64,000 bases of DNA from Planctomycetota bacterium (GTDB taxonomy: Bacteria > Planctomycetota > MHYJ01 > WSZJ01 > JACPWG01), in assembly GCA_016197205.1 (NCBI GenBank), contig JACPWG010000183.1:62001-126000 (forward strand), read 5' to 3'. Shown here piece by piece: positions 16,703 through 24,639 of the stretch (positions within the stretch are counted from its first letter, which is position 1; the number at the start of each line of letters is the position of its first letter). The notes beneath the pieces were generated by a model. The model was not told the origin of the DNA. It searched no databases and saw nothing but the letters and a program-made list of their open reading frames with translations. A program made the translations under genes and the position numbers.

Positions 16703-17608
16703 ATGACGCATCGACTCGTGCCGGTCCCGCTTCTCTCCCTTGCGCTGCTTTTCGTGCTGTGCGGCCCGCTCCCGGCCTGGGGGAGACGCGGGCACGAGCT
16801 GGTGAACGACCGGGCCATCGGCCTTTTGCCCCCGGAGCTGCGGCCGTTTTTCGAGAGGCACCGTCCGGAGCTGCTGGTGTTGGCGAACGAGCCGGACCTG
16901 CGCAAGCAGCGGGATCCGCAGGAGGGACCGCGCCACTTCCTGGACCTGGACGCGGCCGGCGATCCGGCCCAGTACCCGCGCACGCTGGAGGAGGCGATGC
17001 GGCGCTTCGGCGCGAAGCGCGCGGTCGAGTACGGGGTGCTGCCCTGGCATATCGGGACGGTGTCCGCGGAGTTGACGGCGGCGATGAAGGCGGGGAACGA
17101 GGCGCAGATCGTGGACATCGCGGGCCGGCTGGGACACTACGTGGGGGACAGCTTCGTGCCGCTCCACGCCTGCCTGAACTACGACGGGCAGCTCACCGGG
17201 AACACGGGGATCCACAAGCTCTGGGAAGCGGACCTGCTCGAGCGCTATCCCTTCGACAAGACGATGCTCGCGAGTCTGGGGACGCCGATGGTGCTCGAGG
17301 ATCCGGTGGTCTTCGCGTTCGAGACGCTGACCACGGGCCAGGCGGAAGTGCAGGGGATCCTGGAGTGCGACACGGCACTTCACGCGTTGCGCGGGAAGCA
17401 CGAGTACTTCGAGAAGCTGCGCGAGCGCACGGGCGCGCTCGCGGACCGTCGCCTGGGCGAAGCCGCGACTGCGACGGCGAGCCACTGGCTGACGGCCTGG
17501 GTGCGTGCGGGGAAACCGGCGATGCCCGCGGCGGCCGGGGACGGCGCCGCGCAGCCGCAGGCGCCGGCGGAGGCGCCGATGCCCACGCCGGTGCCTTCGA
17601 AGAACTGA
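16703..17608 (+). CDS. Exported zinc-dependent phospholipase C / S1-P1 nuclease-like protein
   Basis: The 301-residue product has a signal peptide ending near LPAWG. The mature N-terminus WGRRGHELVNDRA supplies Trp1 and the first His, as in the trinuclear-zinc phospholipase C / P1 nuclease fold. Further ligand regions are RHFLDLD, LPWHIGTVS, LGHYVGDSFVPLHA and GIHKLWE. All the expected His/Asp clusters are visible, so it is probably active on phosphodiesters outside the cytoplasm; lipid versus nucleic acid substrate is undecided. The C-terminus is Ala/Pro-rich. GAGGAG lies 10 bases before the ATG at 16703. Confidence 0.82.
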   Translation: MTHRLVPVPLLSLALLFVLCGPLPAWGRRGHELVNDRAIGLLPPELRPFFERHRPELLVLANEPDLRKQRDPQEGPRHFLDLDAAGDPAQYPRTLEEAMRRFGAKRAVEYGVLPWHIGTVSAELTAAMKAGNEAQIVDIAGRLGHYVGDSFVPLHACLNYDGQLTGNTGIHKLWEADLLERYPFDKTMLASLGTPMVLEDPVVFAFETLTTGQAEVQGILECDTALHALRGKHEYFEKLRERTGALADRRLGEAATATASHWLTAWVRAGKPAMPAAAGDGAAQPQAPAEAPMPTPVPSKN

Positions 17609-17680
17609 GTCCGCGCGCTCCCCGCTCGATGCGCGTCGCAGCTCCGTCCCCCGCACTTCGTTCCCCGCGCTCGCCGCCGG

Positions 17681-19096
17681 CTACTTCTTGCCGTCGCCGG
17701 CGGCCCCCGTGCCCCCGTGCGCTTTCCACCACTCGTCCCACTTCGCGCGCAGGGCCTCGGGGTCGGTCTCCTTGAATTTCTCGCCTGCGAGCGCCTCGAG
17801 CGCCGCGAGCGCGCCGGCGTGGACGGTGGCGAGGCCGGCCTGCCGGTTGTCCTCGACGAACGACACGTTGTCGGTGTCCGCGAGGAGCGGGATCAGGTCG
17901 CCCGCGGCCGCTGTTTCGTGGAGCCGGCCGAGCGCGAGGGCGGCGAAGTAGCGGACGTTGGGGGATGCGTCGGCCAGCAAGGGGCGGACGGCGGCGGCGG
18001 CGCCGGGGCCCCCGAGCCGACCCAGCGCGCGGGCGGCCTGGGCGCGAACGGCGGGCTCCGCGTCCTTGGCGAGCGGCAGCACGTCCTTCGCCGTTGCTTC
18101 CACGCGCAGGCGTCCGAGGATCCAGAGCGCGTGGGCCCGGACCTCAGCGCGGGCGTCGGCGAGCAGGGGGAGCGCGGACGGCGCGAGCGCCGCGTCGCCG
18201 AACTCTCCGATGAGCCACGCCGCATCGACCATGGACTCGGACGGCACCGCGTGGAGGTCCTGGAGGAGCTGCGGGGCGACCTCTCGGGCCTGCAGGTCCA
18301 CGAGGGTCCAGACCGCGGCCTGGCGCACGCCGAACCGCTCGTCGAGGAGCTGCTTGCCGAGGGCGGGGACGAAGGCATGATCACCGATTTTTTTTGCCGC
18401 GACGATGGTCTGGGTGCGGACGCCTTCGTCCGGGTCCGCGAGCAATTTGAGAATCGCGGACGTGGCCGAGCCGGCCCGCATCTCCCCGAGGCCCCAGGCG
18501 GCCGTCGCGCGGATGCTCGGGTCCGCATCGGCGCAGAGTGGGAGGAGGTCCTTCGCCATCCCTTCGTCGTGGGCCGAGCCGAGGACGCGAGCCGCGGCCC
18601 CGCGCACGCCGGGGTCCGCGTGCCCGAGGAGGGGGAGGATCTCACGCGCGATGGTGGCGTCATTGAGCGAGGCCAGCACCTCGAGCGCCGTGCGGGCGAC
18701 GTCCGGCTCCGGATCGCGCACGAGCGCGAGCAGCTCTTTGCGGCGTGAAGCCGGGCCCTCGGGGAAGAGCCCGATGCCTTGGGTGGCGGATTGGCGGACG
18801 TCCGCCGCCGGGTCCGCCGTCAGGGCGACGAGGACCGCGAGCCCGTCGGGATCGGCCAGGCCGACCAGCTCGTCGACGACGCCCTTGCGCTTCTGCGCGT
18901 CGTCGGACTTCAGCCGCGCGATCAACGCTTCGCACTTCTGCGCGAGCCGCTCCGAGACGATCTTTTCCCACGCCGCGGGGGCGGTGGGCTTCGCAGGCTC
19001 CGCGCCCGCGAGGGCGGAAAAAATCGTCAGACCCAGCAAGGCGAGTGCGGGGATGAGGCCCTCTCGGAGAGGTGCGTCGTGCGTGTTTCTCGCCAT
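17681..19096 (-). CDS. Exported HEAT/PBS-lyase-like repeat protein
   Basis: The 471-residue protein has a signal peptide or anchor (LIPALALLGLTIFSALAGA). Then come about twelve HEAT-like repeats of about 31 residues from residue 75 to 420, each of the type DAEPAVRAQAARALGRLG. A short C-terminal segment (LEALAGEKFKETDPEALRAKWDEWWKAH) follows. Such arrays are scaffolds; there is no catalytic motif. The ATG at 19096 is preferred over 19156 because it directly precedes the signal peptide and has GGGGT upstream. A tract of eight T (18389-18396, plus strand) encodes Lys-Lys-Ile. Confidence 0.83.
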   Translation of the reverse strand: MARNTHDAPLREGLIPALALLGLTIFSALAGAEPAKPTAPAAWEKIVSERLAQKCEALIARLKSDDAQKRKGVVDELVGLADPDGLAVLVALTADPAADVRQSATQGIGLFPEGPASRRKELLALVRDPEPDVARTALEVLASLNDATIAREILPLLGHADPGVRGAAARVLGSAHDEGMAKDLLPLCADADPSIRATAAWGLGEMRAGSATSAILKLLADPDEGVRTQTIVAAKKIGDHAFVPALGKQLLDERFGVRQAAVWTLVDLQAREVAPQLLQDLHAVPSESMVDAAWLIGEFGDAALAPSALPLLADARAEVRAHALWILGRLRVEATAKDVLPLAKDAEPAVRAQAARALGRLGGPGAAAAVRPLLADASPNVRYFAALALGRLHETAAAGDLIPLLADTDNVSFVEDNRQAGLATVHAGALAALEALAGEKFKETDPEALRAKWDEWWKAHGGTGAAGDGKK

Positions 19097-19518
19097 TCGT
19101 GTACCCCGACTCTCGGAAGCCGTACCAGGAGTTAATAAAAAGTTATCGAGGTGCAAAACCGCCGACCCCGTTGTGCATGGGCGATCGTGGGTGCCCGCTT
19201 CGTGGGCACGGCAACGCCGTGCCCCTACGGAAAATTTCCAATCGCTATTCGAAATCGAAGGTCCGCGCCCCCTCGGCGCCCTTGGTGGTCCCAGGCTCCG
19301 GCCGTGTCTGCGGCGTTCACCCTACCGGCCATCCTCTGCGTCTCCGCGTCTCTGTGGTTCGTCCGACCTTCCTCCCCTCATCGCCCATCCACTTTTCACC
19401 CAACCCCTCCGCCTCGGCGGGATCGAACCCGGGGCCGCGCCCGGACGCGCTGAGACCGCTCCCTGACGGTCGCGGTTCCGTAGCGTCGCAGGTTCAGCCC
19501 CCCTTTCCCCCTCACCCC
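19097..19518. repeat. Intergenic region with dispersed repeat modules
   Basis: No gene is supported. It contains a GTGGGCACGGCAACGCCGTG-type hairpin motif (19201-19225). A 26-base segment at 19334-19359 is the exact reverse complement of 56621-56646. A motif at 19452-19479 (GAGACCGCTCCCTGACGGTC plus 8 more bases) recurs at 38805-38833, 59834-59861 and 60128-60155. These look like remnants of small dispersed repeats. Confidence 0.8.
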
Positions 19519-20943
19519 TCACAACGCCTCCCCGAACGTGTGGATCTTCAGCAGGCTCGAGGACCCGACCGTCGGGCTCGTGCCGCTGATCACGATCATC
19601 CGGTCACCGGCGCGCGCCCACCCGCGGTCGAGCGCCGCCCGCTCCGCCTCCTGGATGAAGTGCGGCAGATCGCGGAGGTCGCGGGAAAGGCAGGGCGTCA
19701 CGCCCCAGTAAAGGGCCATGCGCCGGTAGGTCTCCTCCCGCGGCGTCATGGCCAGGATCCGCATCGCCGGCCGTTGCTGGGAAAGCAGGCAGGCCGTGAT
19801 CCCCGAAGCCGTGAGCACCGCGAGCACGGGGACCTTCAGCTCGCGCGCCGCGAAGCACGCCGCGTCCACCAGCGACTCCTCGACCACGTACGGAGTCGCC
19901 AGCTCCGTCGACAGCGGCCGGTCGTAGGGGTAGAGGCTTCCTTCCGCCTCCTCGGCGATGCGCGCCATCTGCCGCACGGTCTCCACCGGATACCGGCCCC
20001 GAGCGGTCTCGCCGGAGAGCATGACCGCGTCCGTGCCGTCCAGAATCGCGTTCGCCACGTCGCTCGCCTCCGCACGCGTCGGGATCGGGTTCGCCACCAT
20101 CGACTCCAGCATCTGCGTGGCGGTGATGACGGGCTTCGCGCGGTGATTCGCCCGCGTGATGATCCGCTTCTGCAGGACCGGCACCTTCTCGACGCTCACC
20201 TCGACGCCGAGGTCGCCGCGCGCGACCATGAGGCCGTCGGCCGCGTCCACGATCTCGTCGAGGTGCTCGATCGCCTCCGGCTTTTCGATCTTCGCGATGA
20301 TGGGCGTCGTGCGCCCCGCGCCGCGCACGATTTCACGCAGGCCCTGCAGGTCGCCCGGCCGGCGCACGAAGGACAACGCCACGAAATCGACGCCCAGGGA
20401 GAGGCCGAACTGGACGTCCTCCAGGTCCTTCGGGGTCATGGCCGGCGTGCTGAGGGGGACGCCGGGGAGATTGAGCCCCTTGTTCTCGAAGAGCGGCCCC
20501 CCGTGCGTCACCTCGCACCGGACGTCGGTCGCCGTCTTGTCGAGGACGCGGACCCGGAGCAGGCCGTCGTCGATCAGGAGCACGTCGCCGGGCCGCACGT
20601 CGCCCGGCAGGTTCGCGTACGTCGTCGACACGACCTCGGCCGACCCGGGCACTTCGCGGGTCGTCACCGTGAACGACTTCCCGGCGGTCAGCAGGACGGG
20701 GCCGCCCCCGACGAGCCGGCCGGTCCGGATCTTCGGTCCCTGCAGGTCCTGCAGGATCGCAATCGCGCGCCCGGCCGACGCGGAGGCCAGGCGGACGTCT
20801 TGGAACACCCGCTCGTGCTCCTGGCGGGTGCCGTGGGAGAAGTTGAAGCGGAAGACGTCCACGCCGGCCTCGATGAGCCGGGCGATCATTTCCGGGGAAT
20901 TGGACGCCGGGCCGAGGGTGGCCACGATCTTTGTTCTGCGCAT
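19519..20943 (-). CDS. pyk: Pyruvate kinase
   Basis: The 474-residue enzyme converts phosphoenolpyruvate and ADP to pyruvate and ATP in the cytoplasm, the last step of glycolysis. Sequence landmarks are RRTKIVATLGPASNSPEMI at the N-terminus, FRFNFSHGT, DLQGPKIRTG, the active-site lysine segment IIAKIEKPE, VARGDLGVEV and ITATQMLESM. A beta-barrel B domain lies at about residues 70-165 and the allosteric C domain ends at GSSSLLKIHTFGEAL. Length is normal. The ATG at 20943 has no Shine-Dalgarno but a -10 box seven bases upstream, so a leaderless mRNA is expected. It stands alone. Confidence 0.97.
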   Translation of the reverse strand: MRRTKIVATLGPASNSPEMIARLIEAGVDVFRFNFSHGTRQEHERVFQDVRLASASAGRAIAILQDLQGPKIRTGRLVGGGPVLLTAGKSFTVTTREVPGSAEVVSTTYANLPGDVRPGDVLLIDDGLLRVRVLDKTATDVRCEVTHGGPLFENKGLNLPGVPLSTPAMTPKDLEDVQFGLSLGVDFVALSFVRRPGDLQGLREIVRGAGRTTPIIAKIEKPEAIEHLDEIVDAADGLMVARGDLGVEVSVEKVPVLQKRIITRANHRAKPVITATQMLESMVANPIPTRAEASDVANAILDGTDAVMLSGETARGRYPVETVRQMARIAEEAEGSLYPYDRPLSTELATPYVVEESLVDAACFAARELKVPVLAVLTASGITACLLSQQRPAMRILAMTPREETYRRMALYWGVTPCLSRDLRDLPHFIQEAERAALDRGWARAGDRMIVISGTSPTVGSSSLLKIHTFGEAL

Positions 20944-20950
20944 GGGGGGG

Positions 20951-20978
20951 ATTATAGTAGCCCGCCGCGCGAATACAA
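20951..20978 (-). promoter_or_regulatory. Promoter giving a leaderless pyruvate kinase mRNA
   Basis: Minus-strand TTGTAT (20978-20973), 16-base spacer, TATAAT (20956-20951), followed by seven C and the ATG. The predicted transcription start coincides with the start codon. Confidence 0.75.
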
Positions 20979-21071
20979 GAAATGCTCTATCCGCCACGAC
21001 GCCTACGTCTGCCGCGCCAAGGCCGGGCCCTCGCCGTCGAGGCGCACTCGACCGCCGCCCGACCTCCGTGG

Positions 21072-21100
21072 TTGACACGGCGTCCCCCAGCCGCTATCCT
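21072..21100 (+). promoter_or_regulatory. Promoter giving a leaderless permease mRNA
   Basis: TTGACA (21072-21077), 17-base spacer, TATCCT (21095-21100), then six bases to the ATG at 21107. It is back-to-back with the pyruvate kinase promoter within a 163-base intergenic region. Confidence 0.65.
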
Positions 21101-21106
21101 CCGCGC

Positions 21107-22186
21107 ATGCTTGCCCGTCTCCTCCATCGCCTGCCCTCCCCCCTCGCGGCCTTGCTCCGCGCGTGCCTCGGCGCCGCGCGGAGCCCGTGGATCCACTATG
21201 TCGTGCGCCGGCTGCTCGTCTCGCTGCCGACGCTGCTCGCCGTCGCGGCCCTCTGCTTTTCCCTCGTCCACCTCATGCCCGGCGATCCGGCGCGGGCGAT
21301 CGCCGGCGAGAAGGCGCCGGAGCGGGAGGTCGAACGGGTGCGGAAGCAGTATGGGCTGGATCGCCCTCTCCCCGAACAGTTCGTCCGTTACCTCGAACAG
21401 GCCGTGCTCCGGCAGGACCTCGGCCGCTCCTGGCTCACGAAACGGCCCGTGGCCGCGGAGCTGGGGCGCACGCTGCCCGCGACGTTCGAGCTGACGCTCG
21501 CCGCGATGCTCATCGCCTCGCTCGTCGGGGTCGGCGCCGGCTCGCTCGCGGCGCTCCGTCGCGGCGGCCTCTGGGATCACCTCACCATGGTCGGCGCGCT
21601 GGCCGGCGTTTCGGTCCCGGTTTTTTTCCTCGGCTTGCTGCTCCTCATGGCCTTCGGCCGGTGGCTGCCCGCGGGGGGACGGAGCGATCCGACCGACTTG
21701 TACGAGCTGCGCACGCGACTCGTCCTGCTCGACGCCCTGCTTGCGGGCCGCCTGGACCGCTTCCTCGACGGCTTGCGGCACTTGGCGCTCCCCGCGCTCG
21801 CGCTCGCGACCATCCCGATGGCCGTCATCGCGCGCATGACGCGCTCAAGCCTGCTCGAGGTCCTGTCGCGGGACTACGTCCGAACGGCGCGTGCGAAGGG
21901 CCTCCCGGAGCGCTCCGTCCTCGTGCGCCACGCGCTCCGCAACGCCCTCGTGCCGATCGTGACGACGGTCGGGTTGCAGTTCGGCTCCCTGCTGGCGGGC
22001 GCGGTGCTCACCGAGACCGTGTTCGGTTGGCCCGGGGTGGGCAGCTACGTGGTCGAGGCGATCGCGCGGCGCGACCTCGTGGCGCTGCAAGGGGGCATCC
22101 TTCTGATCGCGACGATCTTCGTCGCCGTGAATCTCGCGGTGGATCTCCTCTACGCCCTGCTCGACCCGCGGATCCAATTGCGCTGA
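21107..22186 (+). CDS. Peptide/nickel-type ABC transporter permease (DppB/OppB family)
   Basis: The 359-residue protein has six hydrophobic segments. It carries the OppB N-terminal signature (FSLVHLMPGDPARAIAG to YGLDRPLPEQFVRYL) and the EAA loop that docks the ATPase (VRTARAKGLPERSVLVRHAL). The typical end is FGWPGVGSYVVEAI. It would form the heteromeric channel of a dipeptide, oligopeptide or nickel importer in the inner membrane with the next gene product. No solute-binding protein or ATPase gene lies nearby, so the substrate is open. There is an N-terminal extension of about 30 residues before the first helix. Confidence 0.93.
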   Translation: MLARLLHRLPSPLAALLRACLGAARSPWIHYVVRRLLVSLPTLLAVAALCFSLVHLMPGDPARAIAGEKAPEREVERVRKQYGLDRPLPEQFVRYLEQAVLRQDLGRSWLTKRPVAAELGRTLPATFELTLAAMLIASLVGVGAGSLAALRRGGLWDHLTMVGALAGVSVPVFFLGLLLLMAFGRWLPAGGRSDPTDLYELRTRLVLLDALLAGRLDRFLDGLRHLALPALALATIPMAVIARMTRSSLLEVLSRDYVRTARAKGLPERSVLVRHALRNALVPIVTTVGLQFGSLLAGAVLTETVFGWPGVGSYVVEAIARRDLVALQGGILLIATIFVAVNLAVDLLYALLDPRIQLR

Positions 22187-22199
22187 GGACTCGTCGACC

Positions 22200-23108
22200 A
22201 TGGGCCAGAGGTTCGTCCGCGCGTTTCGGCGCAGCGTCTCCGGGCGGGTCGGCCTCCTGCTCGTCGCCGTTTTTCTCGTCGTCGCGGCGGGGGAGCGGCG
22301 GCTCGCCCCCTGGCCGCCGGACCAGGTTTCCGTGGAACGTGCGCTGCTCGCCCCCGGACCCGCCCACTGGCTCGGCACGGACGACCTGGGCCGCGATCTG
22401 CTCAGCCGGGTGCTTGTCGGCGGCCGCATCTCGCTCCTCATCGGGGTCTTCTCCGTGCTCGTCGCCGCGGCGCTCGGAGTGCCGCTTGGGCTGCTCGCCG
22501 GGTATTCGGGCGGCTTCGTCGATCTGGCGATCTCACGGCTGGTCGACGTGATCCTCGCCTTTCCCGGGATCCTGCTGGCGATCGCGCTCATGGCCGTGCT
22601 CGCGCCGCGGCAAGGGGACTTCACCTTGGAACAGGGGGTGGCCAACCTGACGCTCGCGGTCGCCGTGGTGAACCTGCCCGCCTACGTGCGGCAGGTGCGT
22701 GCGAGCGCGATCGGCCTCCGGGAGCTGGAGTTCGTGACCGCCAGCCGCGCCCTGGGCGCCGGCACCTTCCACATCCTCTTTCGCGTCCTCCTCCCGAATT
22801 GTCTCTCGCCGATCCTGGTCCTCGCGACGCTGGGCATCGGCACCGCGGTCCTGGAGGCCGCGGCGCTGGGCTTCGTGGGGCTGGGGATCCCGCCCGGAAC
22901 GCCGGAGTGGGGGACGCTGCTCGCGGAGAACCGTTCTCTTTTCCGGGAGGCGTGGTGGACCGTGGTCGGCCCGGGGCTGGCCGTGAGTCTCACGGTGCTG
23001 GGGTTCAACCTGCTCGGGGACGGCCTGCGTGACGCGTTGGACCCGCACACGTCCTCGTCGTCGGGGGGCGCCGGCGGGGCAGGCGCGGGGCGGCAAGAAC
23101 TGCCCTGA
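22200..23108 (+). CDS. Peptide/nickel-type ABC transporter permease (DppC/OppC family)
   Basis: The 302-residue second permease subunit starts 13 bases after the first, with GAGGAC upstream. Signature segments are HWLGTDDLGRDLLSRVLVGG, the EAA loop (FVTASRALGAGTFHILFRVL) and LGFVGLGIPPGTPEWGTLL, ending DGLRDALDP as in DppC. A Ser/Gly-rich tail follows. It forms the heterodimeric pore with the upstream product. The following gene is unrelated and has its own promoter, so the ATPase and binding protein must be encoded elsewhere. Confidence 0.93.
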   Translation: MGQRFVRAFRRSVSGRVGLLLVAVFLVVAAGERRLAPWPPDQVSVERALLAPGPAHWLGTDDLGRDLLSRVLVGGRISLLIGVFSVLVAAALGVPLGLLAGYSGGFVDLAISRLVDVILAFPGILLAIALMAVLAPRQGDFTLEQGVANLTLAVAVVNLPAYVRQVRASAIGLRELEFVTASRALGAGTFHILFRVLLPNCLSPILVLATLGIGTAVLEAAALGFVGLGIPPGTPEWGTLLAENRSLFREAWWTVVGPGLAVSLTVLGFNLLGDGLRDALDPHTSSSSGGAGGAGAGRQELP

Positions 23109-23178
23109 GCGACTGCGGCGAGCGACGGACCCCGCGACGCGGATCGGGGGTGGCTGGTGCGGGAACGCTAGAAAGGCG

Positions 23179-23206
23179 TTGACACATCAAGCCTTTGCGC
23201 TATAAT
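23179..23206 (+). promoter_or_regulatory. Perfect-consensus promoter of the HD-GYP gene
   Basis: TTGACA (23179-23184), 16-base spacer, TATAAT (23201-23206). The ATG is at 23395, so the leader is about 180 bases and contains hairpins (see 23213-23394). Confidence 0.85.
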
Positions 23207-23212
23207 TTTCCT

Positions 23213-23394
23213 TTCTATCCAGGGTCCGGCCGAGCAGCCCTCCCTTTCCCCCGTGAGGGAGAGGGACGAGTCGAGGGGTGCCACGGGCGTGGCACCCGTG
23301 TCTGTCTTTGGTTGCGGCGAGCCGTGGGAGGGGGTGGTGCTGGACCGGGTTGCGCGCCCGGTCGATGAGGCATCCTCTGGTCGTAGGAGAGCCC
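23213..23394 (+). promoter_or_regulatory. Structured 5' leader of the HD-GYP gene
   Basis: The leader holds a perfect 9-base stem (GGGTGCCAC 23276-23284, loop GGGC, GTGGCACCC 23289-23297) and a second potential stem (CCGGG/CCCGG near 23346-23362). The Shine-Dalgarno GGAGAG comes just before the ATG. Part of it (GCGGCGAGCCGTGGGAGGGG, 23315 onward) resembles the reverse complement of 27009-27033, so at least half may be an inserted repeat rather than a riboswitch. No known riboswitch core was recognised. Confidence 0.4.
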
Positions 23395-24459
23395 ATGGAG
23401 ACCCTCCAGAGCCTCGTGACCGGGCTGATGTCCACGTTGAACACCTACACTGTCCACGAGTGCGTTGCGTCGGTCTGCGAGAACATCCTCAAGTTCACGG
23501 AAGCCGACCGCTGCGTGATCTACCTCATGGAGAAGGGCAGCGATGAGCTCTTCTCCGGGGCGTACGCGACGCGCGGCGGGGGCTACGCGCCGGAGAAATT
23601 CGTGAAGGTCGGCACCGGCATCGCGGGCTGGGTCGCGGCCCGGGGCGCGCCCCTGATCCTGGATGCCGCCGGGGCCGACCCGCGCTTCCTGGAGGAGTGG
23701 CCGCTGAACGGGGAAGCCCCGCCGCTGAACGCCTCGGTGATCGCGGTGCCGCTCATCTCGTTCGATTCGTTCGTGGGCGTGGTCGAGGTGGTGCGGACGC
23801 AGGGGGAGGGCTTTCGGAAATCCCTGATCACGGACCTCCAGCCGCTCGCGAACATCGCGGGGCTCGCGATTCCGCGCGAGACGGACGACGGCTTCGCGCG
23901 CCTGGCCGAGGTGTGCATCCGGTTCCTGGAAGAGAAGGACCGCTACACCCACGGCCATTCGATCCGAGTGATGAAGTACTCGTTGATGATCGCGGAGGGC
24001 GTCGGGCTGCCGCACAGCCAGATGGAGGAGCTGCGGCTGTGCGCGCTGCTCCACGACATCGGCAAGGTGATCATCAAGGACTCGCTCCTCGGCAAGCCGG
24101 GGCGCCTGACCAGCAAGGAGCTGCAGACGATCCGCATGCATCCCACGATCGGCTTCAACATCGTGGAGAAGATCTCGAAGACGCTCTCGCGCAAGATCCG
24201 TTCGCACCACGAGCGCTTCGACGGCAACGGCTACCCGGACCGGCTCCAGGGGGACAACATCCCTCTCGCCTCGCGGATCATTTGCGTGGCGGACACCCTG
24301 GACGCGATCACGTCCGACCGGCCGTACCGACCCGCGCGCGGGATCGACGTGGCGATCGAGGAGATCAAGAAGCATACGAATACGCAATTCGATCCCGCGC
24401 TGGTCGAGGCCCTCCTCAAGGCGAACGCCGAGGGACGGCTGCATTTGGTCCGAGTCTGA
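23395..24459 (+). CDS. GAF plus HD-GYP signalling phosphodiesterase
   Basis: The 354-residue protein has an N-terminal GAF domain (about 1-165; EADRCVIYLMEKGSD, GIAGWVAARGAPLIL). An HD-GYP domain follows, with HGHSIRVMKYSLMIA, the metal pair LLHDIGK and HHERFDGNGYPDRLQGD, which contains the GYP motif, then VADTLDAITSDRPYR. All family metal ligands are present, so hydrolysis of cyclic di-GMP or a related dinucleotide is expected, with the GAF domain sensing a ligand. It is soluble and cytoplasmic. The start at 23395 has a good Shine-Dalgarno; frames opening earlier run through repeat-like leader DNA. A PilZ gene (52859) is another c-di-GMP-type component in the window. Confidence 0.92.
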   Translation: METLQSLVTGLMSTLNTYTVHECVASVCENILKFTEADRCVIYLMEKGSDELFSGAYATRGGGYAPEKFVKVGTGIAGWVAARGAPLILDAAGADPRFLEEWPLNGEAPPLNASVIAVPLISFDSFVGVVEVVRTQGEGFRKSLITDLQPLANIAGLAIPRETDDGFARLAEVCIRFLEEKDRYTHGHSIRVMKYSLMIAEGVGLPHSQMEELRLCALLHDIGKVIIKDSLLGKPGRLTSKELQTIRMHPTIGFNIVEKISKTLSRKIRSHHERFDGNGYPDRLQGDNIPLASRIICVADTLDAITSDRPYRPARGIDVAIEEIKKHTNTQFDPALVEALLKANAEGRLHLVRV

Positions 24460-24639
24460 ACCCGACGGAGGGTTCGGCGCACGCGTGGGAGGGGGTGGGA
24501 CCGCGGCTTTCGCCGATTTCGCAAATTGGATGGGCCCCTGCGCGAAATTCGCGGTCGTGTCCCCTGGCTTGGCCGATTTCAAGTTCTTGGCCGCGGCGGA
24601 GCCGCGCTCTGGTTTTCACCCGAACGGAGGAACGTCGAG

